NCBI GenBank assembly: GCA_036480375.1
Contig: JAZGGI010000034.1
Coordinates: 62,001-126,000 of the forward strand
Reading direction: 5' to 3'
Source of the DNA: Candidatus Zixiibacteriota bacterium
GTDB lineage: Bacteria; Zixibacteria; MSB-5A5; GN15; JAAZOE01
Length of the DNA: 64,000 nucleotides
In this document: piece after piece, positions 18,315 through 27,108 of the stretch
Layout of the letters: every line of letters begins with the position of its first letter
Position numbering within the stretch: position 1 is the stretch's first letter
Notes under the pieces: model-generated
What the model was told of the DNA's origin: nothing
Seen by the model: only the letters and a program-made list of their open reading frames with translations
The model's database searches: none
Position numbers and translations under genes: made by a program

Positions 18315-20576
18315 ATGGAAAATAAAATTGGGGTGTTTATTTGCACCGGCTATGGAATCGCCGAAGCTCTCGATATCGAAGCATTATGCAAAGTAGCCGA
18401 GGAAGAGTATAAGGTTTCGATTTGCCGTGCGATAGATTCATGCGAAAAAGCGGGATTGGATGAGGTCAATGAAGTTATTAAAACTGAAAATCTGGATAAG
18501 ATACTAATCGCAGGCATATCTCCCCGCCTTTATACGCACGAAATGTTTCCCGAAAACGTGATCGTCGAAAAAGTGGCTCTTCGCGAGCATGTCGTCTGGT
18601 GTCAACCCGCGAATGAGGAAGATACCCAGATGCTCGCTGAAGATTTATTGCGCATGTATATCACCAAATTGCAAAAAATGGAAATACTCGAACCGTTTCA
18701 GCCTGAAGAAACTATTGATAAGAGCATTCTCGTTATCGGCGGAGGTATTACCGGAATGACGGCCGCCCTTGAAATGTCAAAGGCCGATTATGCGGTTCAT
18801 CTCGTTGAAAAAGGCGATAAACTGGGCGGTTGGCTGGGCAGGCAACATAAATCAATTCCAACCAAACCTCCTTTTCGCGATCTGGAAGAAACAAATATTG
18901 ATTTCCTGATTGACGAAATTGAGAGAATCGAAAATATCCAAATTTATACCCAGGCTATCACCGCTGAAATAACGGGTGCGCCCGGTTTATTCGATGTTAA
19001 ATTGAAATCATCTAATAACGGAAACGGGGACTCAATAGCGACTTTTCGAGTCGGCGCCATTATACAGGCGACAGGATGGTCTCCGGCAGATAATAGAGAC
19101 TCTTTACCCTATGGGAATTTAGACGATGTCATCCTGAATGTGGATTTGGAGGAAATGGTCAAATCTTCCGGCAGGATTGTCCGACCGTCGGACGGAAAAG
19201 ATGCCAAAACTATCGCCTTTATTCAATGTTCGGGCAGGGATAAGGACCAACATTCATATTGCTCTTCAATATGCTGTCTCACCTCGCTCAAGCAAGCCCT
19301 ATACCTTCGGGAACGAGAGGACACTAAAGCATATATATTCTATGAATTTATCAGAACTCCCGGCCAGTATGAGGATTTTTATCGCCGAGTTCAGGAAGAC
19401 CCTGGCATATTTTTTACCCGGGGCGAGGTTACCGATATATCTCGCACTGAAAACGGTCGATTAGTTTTGACGGCCAGAAATACTATGCCGGAAAATCAAA
19501 TGCAGGTTGAGGTTGATTTAGTCGTCCTGGCCGCGGGGATGAAACCGAATTCCGCCGACGGCGAAGCTATTCGTGCTCTTGAGGGCGCAAAGCTTACGGT
19601 CGTAGAAGGTGAATCAGAAGGCCAACGCCAAAAAGCAACTGAAACAGTCGAAGAACTCAAGCATCATGAGGGAACGGAAATTCTCAATCTCAACTATCGC
19701 CAGGGTCCTGATTTGCCCACCCTCCAATACGGATTTCCGGATTCGCATTTTATATGTTTCCCCTATGAAAGCAGGCGTACCGGTATCTATCCGGCCGGAT
19801 GCGTCCGGTCGCCGATGGACGGTCTTGGGAGCCGAGCCGACGCCACCGGCGCGGCCCTGAAAGCTATCCAATGCGTTGAGATGATCTCACGAGGCGAAGC
19901 GGTGCATCCTCGAGCCGGTGATAAATCCTATCCTGATTTCTTCCTGCAGAAGTGCACTCAGTGTAAAAGATGTACCGAAGAATGTCCATTCGGTGTTCTC
20001 AACGAAGACGAAAAAGGAACGCCACTGCTCTGGGCCACGCGCTGCCGTAGATGTGGAATTTGCCTCGGGGCCTGCCCTGAAAGAATTGTCTCTTTCAAGG
20101 ACTATTCGGTCAATATCATAGCCTCAATGATTAAAGCTGTCAATGTTCCTGATGAAGATGAGGAAAAGCCTCGCATCCTGGCATTGCTCTGTGAGAATGA
20201 TGCTTTCCCCGCGATGGATTTAATGGGTCAACATCGAATTCAGTATAATCCTCATGTTCGAGTGATTCCTGTCAGATGTCTCGGATCGGTAAATACTGTC
20301 TGGATTACCGAGGCAATTTCAGCCGGATTTGATGGCACGCTTTTAATCGGATGCAAATATGGCGATGATTATCAGTGCCATTTTTGTACGGGAAGCGAAT
20401 TATGCGTTTCACGCGGCGAAAACATCAGAGAGAAACTGGAACAGATGGCTATGGAAAATGAACGCGTCGAGCTGCATCAATTACAGATTTCCGAATATGA
20501 TAAATTGGCCGAGATATTTAATGATTTCGCGGAAGTAATTGAAAAATACGGAATGAATCCATTCAAGGGCATGTAA
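18315..20576 (+). CDS. qmoB: QmoB-like FAD / 2[4Fe-4S] / MvhD-domain subunit
   Basis: A 753-aa protein with the QmoB layout. An N-terminal HdrA-like domain (GVFICTGYGIAEALD) is followed by a flavin domain with VIGGGITGMTAALEMSK (about residue 138) and the cysteine cluster CSGRDKDQHSYCSSICC. Two adjacent ferredoxin motifs follow near residues 546-590 (CTQCKRCTEECPF and CRRCGICLGACPE). The C-terminal 170 residues form an MvhD/δ-subunit domain with VRCLGSVNTVWITEAI and LLIGCKYGDDYQCHFC. Such domains pass electrons between flavin and iron-sulfur partners and are central to ideas of flavin-based bifurcation by Hdr/Qmo. It lies between qmoA and qmoC with tight spacing. The combination is diagnostic, and length and domain order agree with known QmoB. 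Confidence 0.9.
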   Translation: MENKIGVFICTGYGIAEALDIEALCKVAEEEYKVSICRAIDSCEKAGLDEVNEVIKTENLDKILIAGISPRLYTHEMFPENVIVEKVALREHVVWCQPANEEDTQMLAEDLLRMYITKLQKMEILEPFQPEETIDKSILVIGGGITGMTAALEMSKADYAVHLVEKGDKLGGWLGRQHKSIPTKPPFRDLEETNIDFLIDEIERIENIQIYTQAITAEITGAPGLFDVKLKSSNNGNGDSIATFRVGAIIQATGWSPADNRDSLPYGNLDDVILNVDLEEMVKSSGRIVRPSDGKDAKTIAFIQCSGRDKDQHSYCSSICCLTSLKQALYLREREDTKAYIFYEFIRTPGQYEDFYRRVQEDPGIFFTRGEVTDISRTENGRLVLTARNTMPENQMQVEVDLVVLAAGMKPNSADGEAIRALEGAKLTVVEGESEGQRQKATETVEELKHHEGTEILNLNYRQGPDLPTLQYGFPDSHFICFPYESRRTGIYPAGCVRSPMDGLGSRADATGAALKAIQCVEMISRGEAVHPRAGDKSYPDFFLQKCTQCKRCTEECPFGVLNEDEKGTPLLWATRCRRCGICLGACPERIVSFKDYSVNIIASMIKAVNVPDEDEEKPRILALLCENDAFPAMDLMGQHRIQYNPHVRVIPVRCLGSVNTVWITEAISAGFDGTLLIGCKYGDDYQCHFCTGSELCVSRGENIREKLEQMAMENERVELHQLQISEYDKLAEIFNDFAEVIEKYGMNPFKGM

Positions 20577-20637
20577 GATGTAAAGATAAATTTGTTTTGA
20601 ATTAATCGAGGATTACTTGAGGTTGGAGGTGCTTAGA

Positions 20638-21963
20638 ATGAAGCTCGATGAAAATACAACGCAAGATCAAAGAGATAATCAGGGAAAGAATGATATTCAA
20701 ACCTCATGTACTATTCCCGAAGCGATATCGCCGGTTGAGATTGAATCGGATCTGGATTTTATTATTTCAATAAGCAAGCGGGCCGGTGAAACTTTTGTCA
20801 AGTGCTTTCAATGCGGAACCTGTTCAGCCGTTTGCAAAAATTCGCCGGATACTGAACCGTTTCCCAGAAAAGAGATGGCCTGGGCCAATTGGGGTATGAA
20901 AGACGCGTTATTGAGCGATCCTGATATCTGGTTATGCTATAACTGTAATGATTGCTCGGTTCGCTGCCCGCGCGACGCGCGACCCAGCGATGTTCTGGGA
21001 GCGATTCGCCAGGAAACGATTACTCAATTTGCTTTTCCTCGCTTTCTTGCACGCTGGATGAGCCAACCTGGCTGTATACCCCTGTTACTCGGCATTCCGG
21101 CTTTGCTTCTTTCCCTGGCGCTCTTTTTAAAAAGCCCGATTGAAAATAAACTCGGCCTGATGCCGAAATTAGATGAATCAATTGTGTTTTCCTACTCAAG
21201 CGTTTTTCCCCATTGGCTTTTAAACAGCTTCTTTATTTTCTTCAGTATTCTGGCGTTACTTGCTGTAGCGCTGGGTGTCACGAAATACTGGCAGGCTCTA
21301 AAATCATCACGATGGGCAATCCATAATTCCGCCGGTAATAAATTGTCTGCAAGCATTATTACGGTATTAAAAAATATCATCACGCATGACAATTTTACTT
21401 CCTGTCAGGACAATAAATCAAGATACCTGTCGCATATTTTGATTTTTTTCGGATTTATCGCTCTCTGCGCCGTAACATTTTGGATAATCACATCCGGGAT
21501 CAATCCCCTGATTCACGGAGAATTTGTTTATCCTTTCAACTTTTGGAGTCCCTGGAAAATACTGGCCAACCTGGGCGGTCTGGCGTTAATCGCCGGATGT
21601 CTCCTTATGATTCAGCAACGGGCCAAAAACAATGGTAAGGCGGGCGCGGGAAGTTATTTTGACTGGGCTCTCATTACAACATTATTAATTGTTGTATTAA
21701 CCGGATTTATGACTGAGGTCCTGCATTATGTTCGGCTGGAACCGCATCGTCATTTAGCCTATTTCATCCACCTGATGTTCGTATTTGCATTATTAATCTA
21801 TCTGCCGTATTCGAAGCTGGCGCATATTTTCTATCGCACAACGGCGATGATTTACTCTGAATATTCCGGCCGCAATGCGGCCGCATCGTCAATTCCGGAA
21901 AAACAAAATTCTGAGCATCAGGATATGGCAACAGAGTCTCAGAAGGATGGTGATACTCAATGA
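20638..21963 (+). CDS. qmoC: QmoC-like HdrC/HdrE fusion: iron-sulfur domain plus membrane cytochrome b
   Basis: A 441-aa protein. The N-terminal 120 residues carry two ferredoxin-type motifs (CFQCGTCSAVCKN and CYNCNDCSVRCPRDARP) as in HdrC. About six hydrophobic segments follow, with conserved histidines (for example SHILIFFGFIALC and FMTEVLHYVRLEPHRHLAYFIH) as in HdrE/NarI-type cytochromes b, which exchange electrons with the quinone pool. The ATG at 20638 is chosen because GGAGG lies eight bases upstream; an upstream TTG at 20617 is unlikely. In known operons QmoC ends the Qmo set. Here its stop overlaps the dsrJ start by four bases (ATGA), tying the two complexes together at translation. 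Confidence 0.88.
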   Translation: MKLDENTTQDQRDNQGKNDIQTSCTIPEAISPVEIESDLDFIISISKRAGETFVKCFQCGTCSAVCKNSPDTEPFPRKEMAWANWGMKDALLSDPDIWLCYNCNDCSVRCPRDARPSDVLGAIRQETITQFAFPRFLARWMSQPGCIPLLLGIPALLLSLALFLKSPIENKLGLMPKLDESIVFSYSSVFPHWLLNSFFIFFSILALLAVALGVTKYWQALKSSRWAIHNSAGNKLSASIITVLKNIITHDNFTSCQDNKSRYLSHILIFFGFIALCAVTFWIITSGINPLIHGEFVYPFNFWSPWKILANLGGLALIAGCLLMIQQRAKNNGKAGAGSYFDWALITTLLIVVLTGFMTEVLHYVRLEPHRHLAYFIHLMFVFALLIYLPYSKLAHIFYRTTAMIYSEYSGRNAAASSIPEKQNSEHQDMATESQKDGDTQ

Positions 21964-22334
21964 GCATAAATAATATTCTTGACAACAAGGCGACCCTGAT
22001 AAAAATCGTTATCCCGTTGATCATTATTCTTATCCCCTTTGTATACAGTCTTGTTTCGTTTGTCGTGGCCAAAGCGACCGAGCCGGTTCCTCCATTACTG
22101 GAGCGGCCCGATCCGCAATACGAAAAATGCGTCAAAGACACCGATTATATGCGTTATCATCACTGGGAACTTTTGCGAGCCGTCCGGGAGGAAGTCGTTC
22201 GATATGGGAAAAGGGGCGAAATCGGATTAAACGGATGCCGTGAATGTCATACCAGTCGAGAGCGATTTTGCGATAAATGTCATAACGCCGTTAGCCTAAC
22301 GCCCAATTGCTTCGGGTGTCATAATTATCCATAA
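21960..22334 (+). CDS. dsrJ: DsrJ-like triheme cytochrome c
   Basis: A 124-aa protein with an uncleaved N-terminal membrane anchor (IKIVIPLIIILIPFVYSLVSFVV) and three CxxCH heme motifs: CRECH (93-97), CDKCH (104-108) and CFGCH (117-121), all near the C-terminus on the periplasmic side. C57 (EKCVKD) and a following H-H pair are present; studied DsrJ proteins have an unusual His/Cys-ligated heme, and C57 is a candidate ligand here. Size and heme spacing fit DsrJ, not NrfH or a tetraheme type-I cytochrome c3. Its start overlaps the qmoC stop. Normally dsrJ follows dsrM and dsrK, which are absent here. Confidence 0.9.
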   Translation: MSINNILDNKATLIKIVIPLIIILIPFVYSLVSFVVAKATEPVPPLLERPDPQYEKCVKDTDYMRYHHWELLRAVREEVVRYGKRGEIGLNGCRECHTSRERFCDKCHNAVSLTPNCFGCHNYP

Positions 22335-22365
22335 ACTGAAGTAATGCTTTGAAAGCGGGTTGATA

Positions 22366-23103
22366 ATGGATAGAAGAGATTTTTTGAAAATAACCGGAGG
22401 GACATTTTTGGTCGGGACGTCATGCGCCTATGCCTTTCGGTTTTTGGCGACCTCTGTTGCCGGCGCTGATGTCGAAACCGGTCAGGCCGTAAAAAAATGG
22501 GGCATGGTCATTGATATTAATAAATGTCGTTCCGATTGTACCGCATGCGTTAATGCCTGCCGACAGGAAAATAACGTCTCGTTTCACGCCGATAAACGCT
22601 GGGATATTCATTGGATTAGAAAAGTAAATGTCGAAACTGAGATCGGAACAAAAACGATTGATAAACCGGTAGTCCTTCTTTGTAATCATTGCGAGAAACC
22701 TCCCTGCGCCCAGGTCTGCCCTGTTCGGGCAACGTATAAACGCGATGACGGCATCGTTATTGTCGATCATCATCGTTGTATCGGGTGCCGTTATTGCATG
22801 ATTGCCTGCCCCTATAACGCCCGGTTCTTCAATTTTAAGGATAGCGAGGAATGGCCCAATCAGGAACATCCCAAAAGGTCGCACGGGGTCGCCGAAGCGT
22901 GCACCTTGTGCGCTCATCGGCTGGATACCGGAAGAATGCCGGCCTGCGTCGAGGCGTGCGCTAACACAGGCGCGGGGGCCATTATCGTCGGCGATTTAAA
23001 CGATCCCGGAAGCGAAATTTCCAGAATTACTACGACCAGGACAGTCAAGAGACTTCGGGAGGATTTGGGAACTGAGCCAAAAGTTTATTATATCGGTTTA
23101 TGA
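22366..23103 (+). CDS. dsrO: DsrO-like periplasmic ferredoxin with Tat signal
   Basis: A 245-aa protein that starts with a twin-arginine signal, MDRRDFLKITGG, so it is exported folded. Four cysteine groups follow: CRSDCTACVNAC, CNHCEKPPCAQVC, CIGCRYCMIAC and CTLCAHRLDTGRMPACVEAC. This is the pattern of DsrO/NrfC-type proteins that wire a cytochrome to an NrfD-type membrane subunit. An in-frame TTG at 22360 also exists; the ATG at 22366, which begins exactly with the Tat motif, is preferred. It lies between dsrJ (31 bases upstream) and dsrP (22 bases downstream), the canonical J-O-P order. Confidence 0.9.
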   Translation: MDRRDFLKITGGTFLVGTSCAYAFRFLATSVAGADVETGQAVKKWGMVIDINKCRSDCTACVNACRQENNVSFHADKRWDIHWIRKVNVETEIGTKTIDKPVVLLCNHCEKPPCAQVCPVRATYKRDDGIVIVDHHRCIGCRYCMIACPYNARFFNFKDSEEWPNQEHPKRSHGVAEACTLCAHRLDTGRMPACVEACANTGAGAIIVGDLNDPGSEISRITTTRTVKRLREDLGTEPKVYYIGL

Positions 23104-23125
23104 ATCATAACAGGCGAGGACTGAT

Positions 23126-24340
23126 ATGGAGATAAAATTTGAACATATAGAAGGGAATTCAACTAATTACCGAATTTCAATGATGATTCTGGCGGCCATG
23201 GCAATCGTGGGGATGATCGCGACATGGTATGTCATTGAAAAAGGAATTTGGGTAACCGGAATGACTAATCGAGTTCCCTGGGGGCTGCAAATTGTCATGG
23301 CCGTATATTATATTGGATTATCCGCGGGTTCACTGGTCATATCCGGCCTCTACGGCGTTTTTGGAAAACAGGAATACAAACCTTTCGCTCGTATCGCCGT
23401 TTATGTCGCCATGCTCTTTCTTATTGCCGGTCTTTTATCAATTCTCACCGACCAGGGTCGAATGGATCGAGTCTTTGTCGAGCCGTTCGTTTATTTTAAC
23501 CTGCAATCGATGTTCTCTATCAATCCGATTTTGTATATCGGGCATATTTTGATTTGCGTTATTTATCTCTGGGCCCTGTTTGCTGAAATGAAAAAACTAA
23601 CGACCATTGTCGCTACGATCGCTTTTGGCTGGGCTTTCTGCGTTCATAGCGGCACCGGGGCTATTTTCGGGTTCGGCGCGCGGGTGCTCTATGAATCGCC
23701 TCTCCTGCCGGCCAGTTTTGTCGCCGCCGCGATGGCTTCTGGAACGGCCTTGATGATTCTTCTAATCGTCGGGTTATTTAAGCTTACCAAACGGCATGTG
23801 GATGATGGATTGATATTATGGTTGGGCCGTTTTCTGGCAATATGCATTTTGGTCGTGGTTTATTTTCTATTTGTTGAAAACGCGTATCGAGCTTATGTAG
23901 TAGAATTGCGGGATGCCGCTGTGTATTATCTGTTCGGCGGTTTTCACAGCGTACTATTTTGGGTTGGATTGATTTTTTTCGGATGCGTGATTCCCATGAT
24001 TATTCTTTTCAATCGAAAACTGGGAAAATCGGTTAAATGGGTTGTCATCGCGTCGTTTCTTGTCATTTTCGGAGTCCTGTGTGAACGATACGTAATTGTC
24101 CTGCCCGGCTTGACTCATCCTCCGGATTTATTTCCCGGAATGCATATAACCCAATCGGTCATTGAAGAAGGAATTGCATCCTATAGAGTCAGTATACTTG
24201 AAATACTTCAGGCGTTAGGGGTGCTGGGCGTAATCGGCTTTTTATTCGGCTGGGGGCTGAAATATCTGAAACTCCTGCCTACCGAGGCGAGATTATTACA
24301 GCCGGCTGCCCCTACCGCTTCGCCGGAGAGTGAATCATAA
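23126..24340 (+). CDS. dsrP: DsrP-like NrfD-family integral membrane subunit
   Basis: A 404-aa protein with about ten hydrophobic segments. It contains NrfD/PsrC-family signatures: TNRVPWGLQIVMAVYYIGLSAG in the early helices (asparagine and proline positions typical of the quinone site) and WALFAEMKK after helix four. The family exchanges electrons with menaquinol at the periplasmic face. Directly after dsrO, it completes a J-O-P module. GAGGA lies before the ATG (caggcgaggactgatATG). The next gene, a sensor kinase, begins about 50 bases after the stop. The family assignment is firm; the DsrP label rests on operon context. Confidence 0.87.
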   Translation: MEIKFEHIEGNSTNYRISMMILAAMAIVGMIATWYVIEKGIWVTGMTNRVPWGLQIVMAVYYIGLSAGSLVISGLYGVFGKQEYKPFARIAVYVAMLFLIAGLLSILTDQGRMDRVFVEPFVYFNLQSMFSINPILYIGHILICVIYLWALFAEMKKLTTIVATIAFGWAFCVHSGTGAIFGFGARVLYESPLLPASFVAAAMASGTALMILLIVGLFKLTKRHVDDGLILWLGRFLAICILVVVYFLFVENAYRAYVVELRDAAVYYLFGGFHSVLFWVGLIFFGCVIPMIILFNRKLGKSVKWVVIASFLVIFGVLCERYVIVLPGLTHPPDLFPGMHITQSVIEEGIASYRVSILEILQALGVLGVIGFLFGWGLKYLKLLPTEARLLQPAAPTASPESES

Positions 24341-24389
24341 AACCCGGGATGTGGGATCACAGCTAATCCCGACAAAGGTTCACGTTATT

Positions 24390-25886
24390 ATGTTGAAACG
24401 AATAAAAAATTTTTGGATCCTAAGCGCCGCAGTCAATATTATGATATTGTTATTTCTCATCGCACTTTTATATGCGAGTGATTTTTTCGCTCAAAGTGAT
24501 AGCCAAACTGCATCTGATGGCGTTAACGGTCTTCTCGCGATTATAATAATAACCACTATTTGTTTGTGCGTCGGTGTCAATTATGTCCTAGCTAATCATT
24601 TCATCAAAAAACCTATCAGAAGTCTTGCCAACGGCATGAACAAACTGGCCGATAAAAAATTCAGTTTTCGTCTCGATGAGGATAGTATCGAACAATACGG
24701 TTCATTAACTTCATCATTTAATGACATGGCTGAACTGCTCTCATCTTACCTGACCGAGCTTGAAAAAAGCAGGGATTATCTGCGCGGCATATTGGAAAGC
24801 TCGGCCGACATCATAATTACCGTAAATCCTTCAGGCAAAATTCGAACCATCAATATGGGCGTAACAAATGTATTAGGTTATCGCCGTCGAGACGTTATCG
24901 GAAAATCAATTGACGTTTTACTGGCCAATCCCAATGACCGGCAGATTGCCGCCGAACGGCTCCGACATTCGGATAACGTCGTTAACTATGAAACCCAGTT
25001 TCTGACCAAGGATGGAAAATATCGGGATATCTTATTCACTCTTTCTCAACTGCGCAACTCATATGGAGCCATCATCGGAACGATCGCCTTTTGTAAAGAC
25101 ATTACTCATGAAAAACGCCTTCAGGAACAACTGATGCAATCACAGCGGTTCGCTGCCATCGGCCAGGTCTTCACCGGAATACAGCATTCCATGAAAAATA
25201 TGCTGAATGCCTGCCAGGGCGGAGCCTACATGGTCAGGATCGGACTGGCCAAAGACAACAAGAAAATGCTGGAAGAAGGCTGGGAGATGGTCCAGGAAGG
25301 AATTACGCGACTGACCGATATGTCACGGGATATGCTCAAGTATGTCAAGGAATGGAAACCTCGGTTTGAATCAACGGACCTCAAGAAAATCTTATCTGAT
25401 ATCTTAAACGTTATCAGGCAAACGGCCAAAGACAAAGGTATTGAAATAAAGCTCGATTTCCCCGAGCGTCTGCCTTCTGTTATATGCGACTCGCGGATGA
25501 TCCATTCCTGTGTCATGGATATTGTATCTAACGCGATCGACGCCTGTACGTGGAAGAATTATACAGAGAATGAATTACCTGAAATCAATGTCAGCGCCTA
25601 TTTGAATAACAATGATGAAGATTTAATCATCGAAGTTCAGGACAACGGCTGCGGTATGACTCCCGATGTTAAAGAAAGTATTTTCAATCCTTTTTTCAGT
25701 ACCAAGAGTAAAGCCGGTACCGGGTTGGGATTGTCAATAACTTCAAAAATGATAAACGTTCACGGCGGGAAAATTAATGTTGACACAAAACCCAATAAAG
25801 GCACGATTTTCCGTATCGTTTTGCCGCTGGATACAACCGTTAGAAACAAGGAGATCAATGATGGCCAAAAAAGTATTAGTAGTTGA
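24390..25886 (+). CDS. Membrane-bound HAMP-PAS sensor histidine kinase
   Basis: A 498-aa kinase from the ATG at 24390 (a GTG at 24330 is open in frame but its only Shine-Dalgarno touches the codon). Two membrane segments bracket a very short external loop. Then come a HAMP linker (FIKKPIRSLANGMNKLADKKF), a PAS domain (LRGILESSADIIITVNPSGKI), and an H box with H266 in the GIQHSMKN motif. The HATPase shows SNAIDAC (N box), DNGCGM (G1), FFSTKSKAGTGLGLS (F/G2). The small sensor loop suggests sensing within the membrane or by PAS. It is the seventh gene of the Qmo/Dsr operon and overlaps the receiver gene, so it likely signals redox or sulfur status. The output is not visible. Confidence 0.87.
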   Translation: MLKRIKNFWILSAAVNIMILLFLIALLYASDFFAQSDSQTASDGVNGLLAIIIITTICLCVGVNYVLANHFIKKPIRSLANGMNKLADKKFSFRLDEDSIEQYGSLTSSFNDMAELLSSYLTELEKSRDYLRGILESSADIIITVNPSGKIRTINMGVTNVLGYRRRDVIGKSIDVLLANPNDRQIAAERLRHSDNVVNYETQFLTKDGKYRDILFTLSQLRNSYGAIIGTIAFCKDITHEKRLQEQLMQSQRFAAIGQVFTGIQHSMKNMLNACQGGAYMVRIGLAKDNKKMLEEGWEMVQEGITRLTDMSRDMLKYVKEWKPRFESTDLKKILSDILNVIRQTAKDKGIEIKLDFPERLPSVICDSRMIHSCVMDIVSNAIDACTWKNYTENELPEINVSAYLNNNDEDLIIEVQDNGCGMTPDVKESIFNPFFSTKSKAGTGLGLSITSKMINVHGGKINVDTKPNKGTIFRIVLPLDTTVRNKEINDGQKSISS

Positions 25887-26310
25887 TGACGATGTGAACA
25901 CCGTGAAGTTTCTTTCGGTCGCCCTGGAAGAAAACGGATATGAGCCTATTCAGGCTTATAACGGTAAGGAAGGACTGGAGAAAGTATTGAATGAAAAACC
26001 GGATCTGGTTCTTCTTGACGTCATGATGCCCAAGAAAACCGGATTTGTGCTGTTTAAACAGCTCCGCCGCGATGATAATTTTAAGGATTTGCCCGTAATC
26101 ATGCTGACCGGAGTAGCTGAGGTTTTGGAAGGTCTCGATTCTCAAAGCGGTGACACGGAAGAGCGGCCTTACGATACCCTCCGCGAAAAAATGCGACAGG
26201 CAATAAAAGAAATGAGAGACGAGGGCCTGGTCAAGCCCAATATGTTTATCGATAAACCGATCGATCCGGAACTGGTTATAGAAAAGGTCCGCGAATTGAT
26301 TGGCAGCTAA
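25861..26310 (+). CDS. Single-domain (CheY-like) response regulator
   Basis: A 149-aa receiver domain without an output domain. The acidic pocket DDD (9-11), phospho-acceptor D53 in LLDVMMP, the T of VIMLTG, and K in FIDKPID are all present. An insertion between strands four and five (LDSQSGDTEERPYDTLREKM) is longer than in CheY. Two ATGs are adjacent at 25858 and 25861; AAGGAG seven bases before 25861 favours the second. It overlaps the kinase gene by 26 bases, so the two form a translationally coupled pair. Without a DNA-binding domain it must act by protein contact or phosphorelay. Confidence 0.88.
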   Translation: MAKKVLVVDDDVNTVKFLSVALEENGYEPIQAYNGKEGLEKVLNEKPDLVLLDVMMPKKTGFVLFKQLRRDDNFKDLPVIMLTGVAEVLEGLDSQSGDTEERPYDTLREKMRQAIKEMRDEGLVKPNMFIDKPIDPELVIEKVRELIGS

Positions 26311-26432
26311 GCGAAAATAATTATTGTTGCTTCGAAAAAACCATTAATACGAGTGCAACAAATTTTCTCGATGCCAAATATTGAAATTTTTAAGGCATCC
26401 AATTGATTTGTCTGAATAACATAACCACCTAA

Positions 26433-26888
26433 TTACATACTTCCGGGAGGACTGGGATGAATCGTTCTCCAATCGCTGCTTTTTAATACCTTGGCGGCCT
26501 TCTCATAATCGGCTGGATTAACCCAGATAACATATCCGAAGCGACCGGTTCCATCCACCGCGCCATTGGACGCGTGGATATTGATACCGGCATTCGATAA
26601 TTTAAGATGAAAATCATAGAGAGCTCCAACCTTATCCTCTCCCTGAATCAAAAATGCTTTTTTTGGTCCGATTAGAGGGATGTTCGCATCGCCGGCCGCT
26701 TTTTTGAGTTGCTCTGGATCAGCCGGGATAAAATCAATCTGGCTTTGACCTTCAGCGACAGGGAATGCGGTTAGAGCAAGCAGGTTTACTTTTCTCTCGC
26801 TTAAGAATTCCAGAAGTTTTCGTGCCTCTCCCGGCTTATCGGCAGCCAGTGAGTAGTAATATTCGACTTCTTTTACGCTTGAAGCCAT
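26433..26888 (-). CDS. Tandem ACT-domain protein
   Basis: A 151-aa protein with two βαββαβ ACT-like halves: VEYYYSLAADKPGEARKLLEFLSERKVNLLALTAF and KKAFLIQGEDKVGALYDFHLKLSNAGINIHAS. The D/E-K-P/V-G-x-L/A turn that binds small ligands, often amino acids, is present in both. No catalytic domain is attached, so it is probably a stand-alone ligand sensor. It is on the opposite strand and convergent with the response regulator, so it is not part of that operon. The start is the only good ATG. Confidence 0.78.
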   Translation of the reverse strand: MASSVKEVEYYYSLAADKPGEARKLLEFLSERKVNLLALTAFPVAEGQSQIDFIPADPEQLKKAAGDANIPLIGPKKAFLIQGEDKVGALYDFHLKLSNAGINIHASNGAVDGTGRFGYVIWVNPADYEKAAKVLKSSDWRTIHPSPPGSM

Positions 26889-27052
26889 ACTGAACCCCTT
26901 TGTTTTTATTATTCATTTTAATATTCAATTTTCCAGAACGTATTTGCTGCCCGTTCTTTGATCTCAATATAAGTTACGTATCTAAGGTTCCAATGTTGGA
27001 TATCACAGTCCACCCTCCAAACAAAGCAATAGCCCAGGAAGATTAATTCGAA

Positions 27053-27073
27053 TAAAAACCGCCCCAAAGGGCG
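27053..27073 (-). terminator. Terminator after the ankyrin/FG-GAP gene
   Basis: On the minus strand a short GC hairpin (CGCCC-TTTG-GGGCG) is followed by GTTTTTATT. It lies 36 bases past the stop codon of the gene ending at 27109. Confidence 0.75.
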
Positions 27074-27108
27074 ACTTTATCAAAACTGATTTTCGCTTTA
27101 AAGACTTT

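Noticed and set aside
24330-24389. GTG start for the histidine kinase
   Set aside because: Its only Shine-Dalgarno sequence touches the start codon; the ATG at 24390 begins at the natural membrane anchor.
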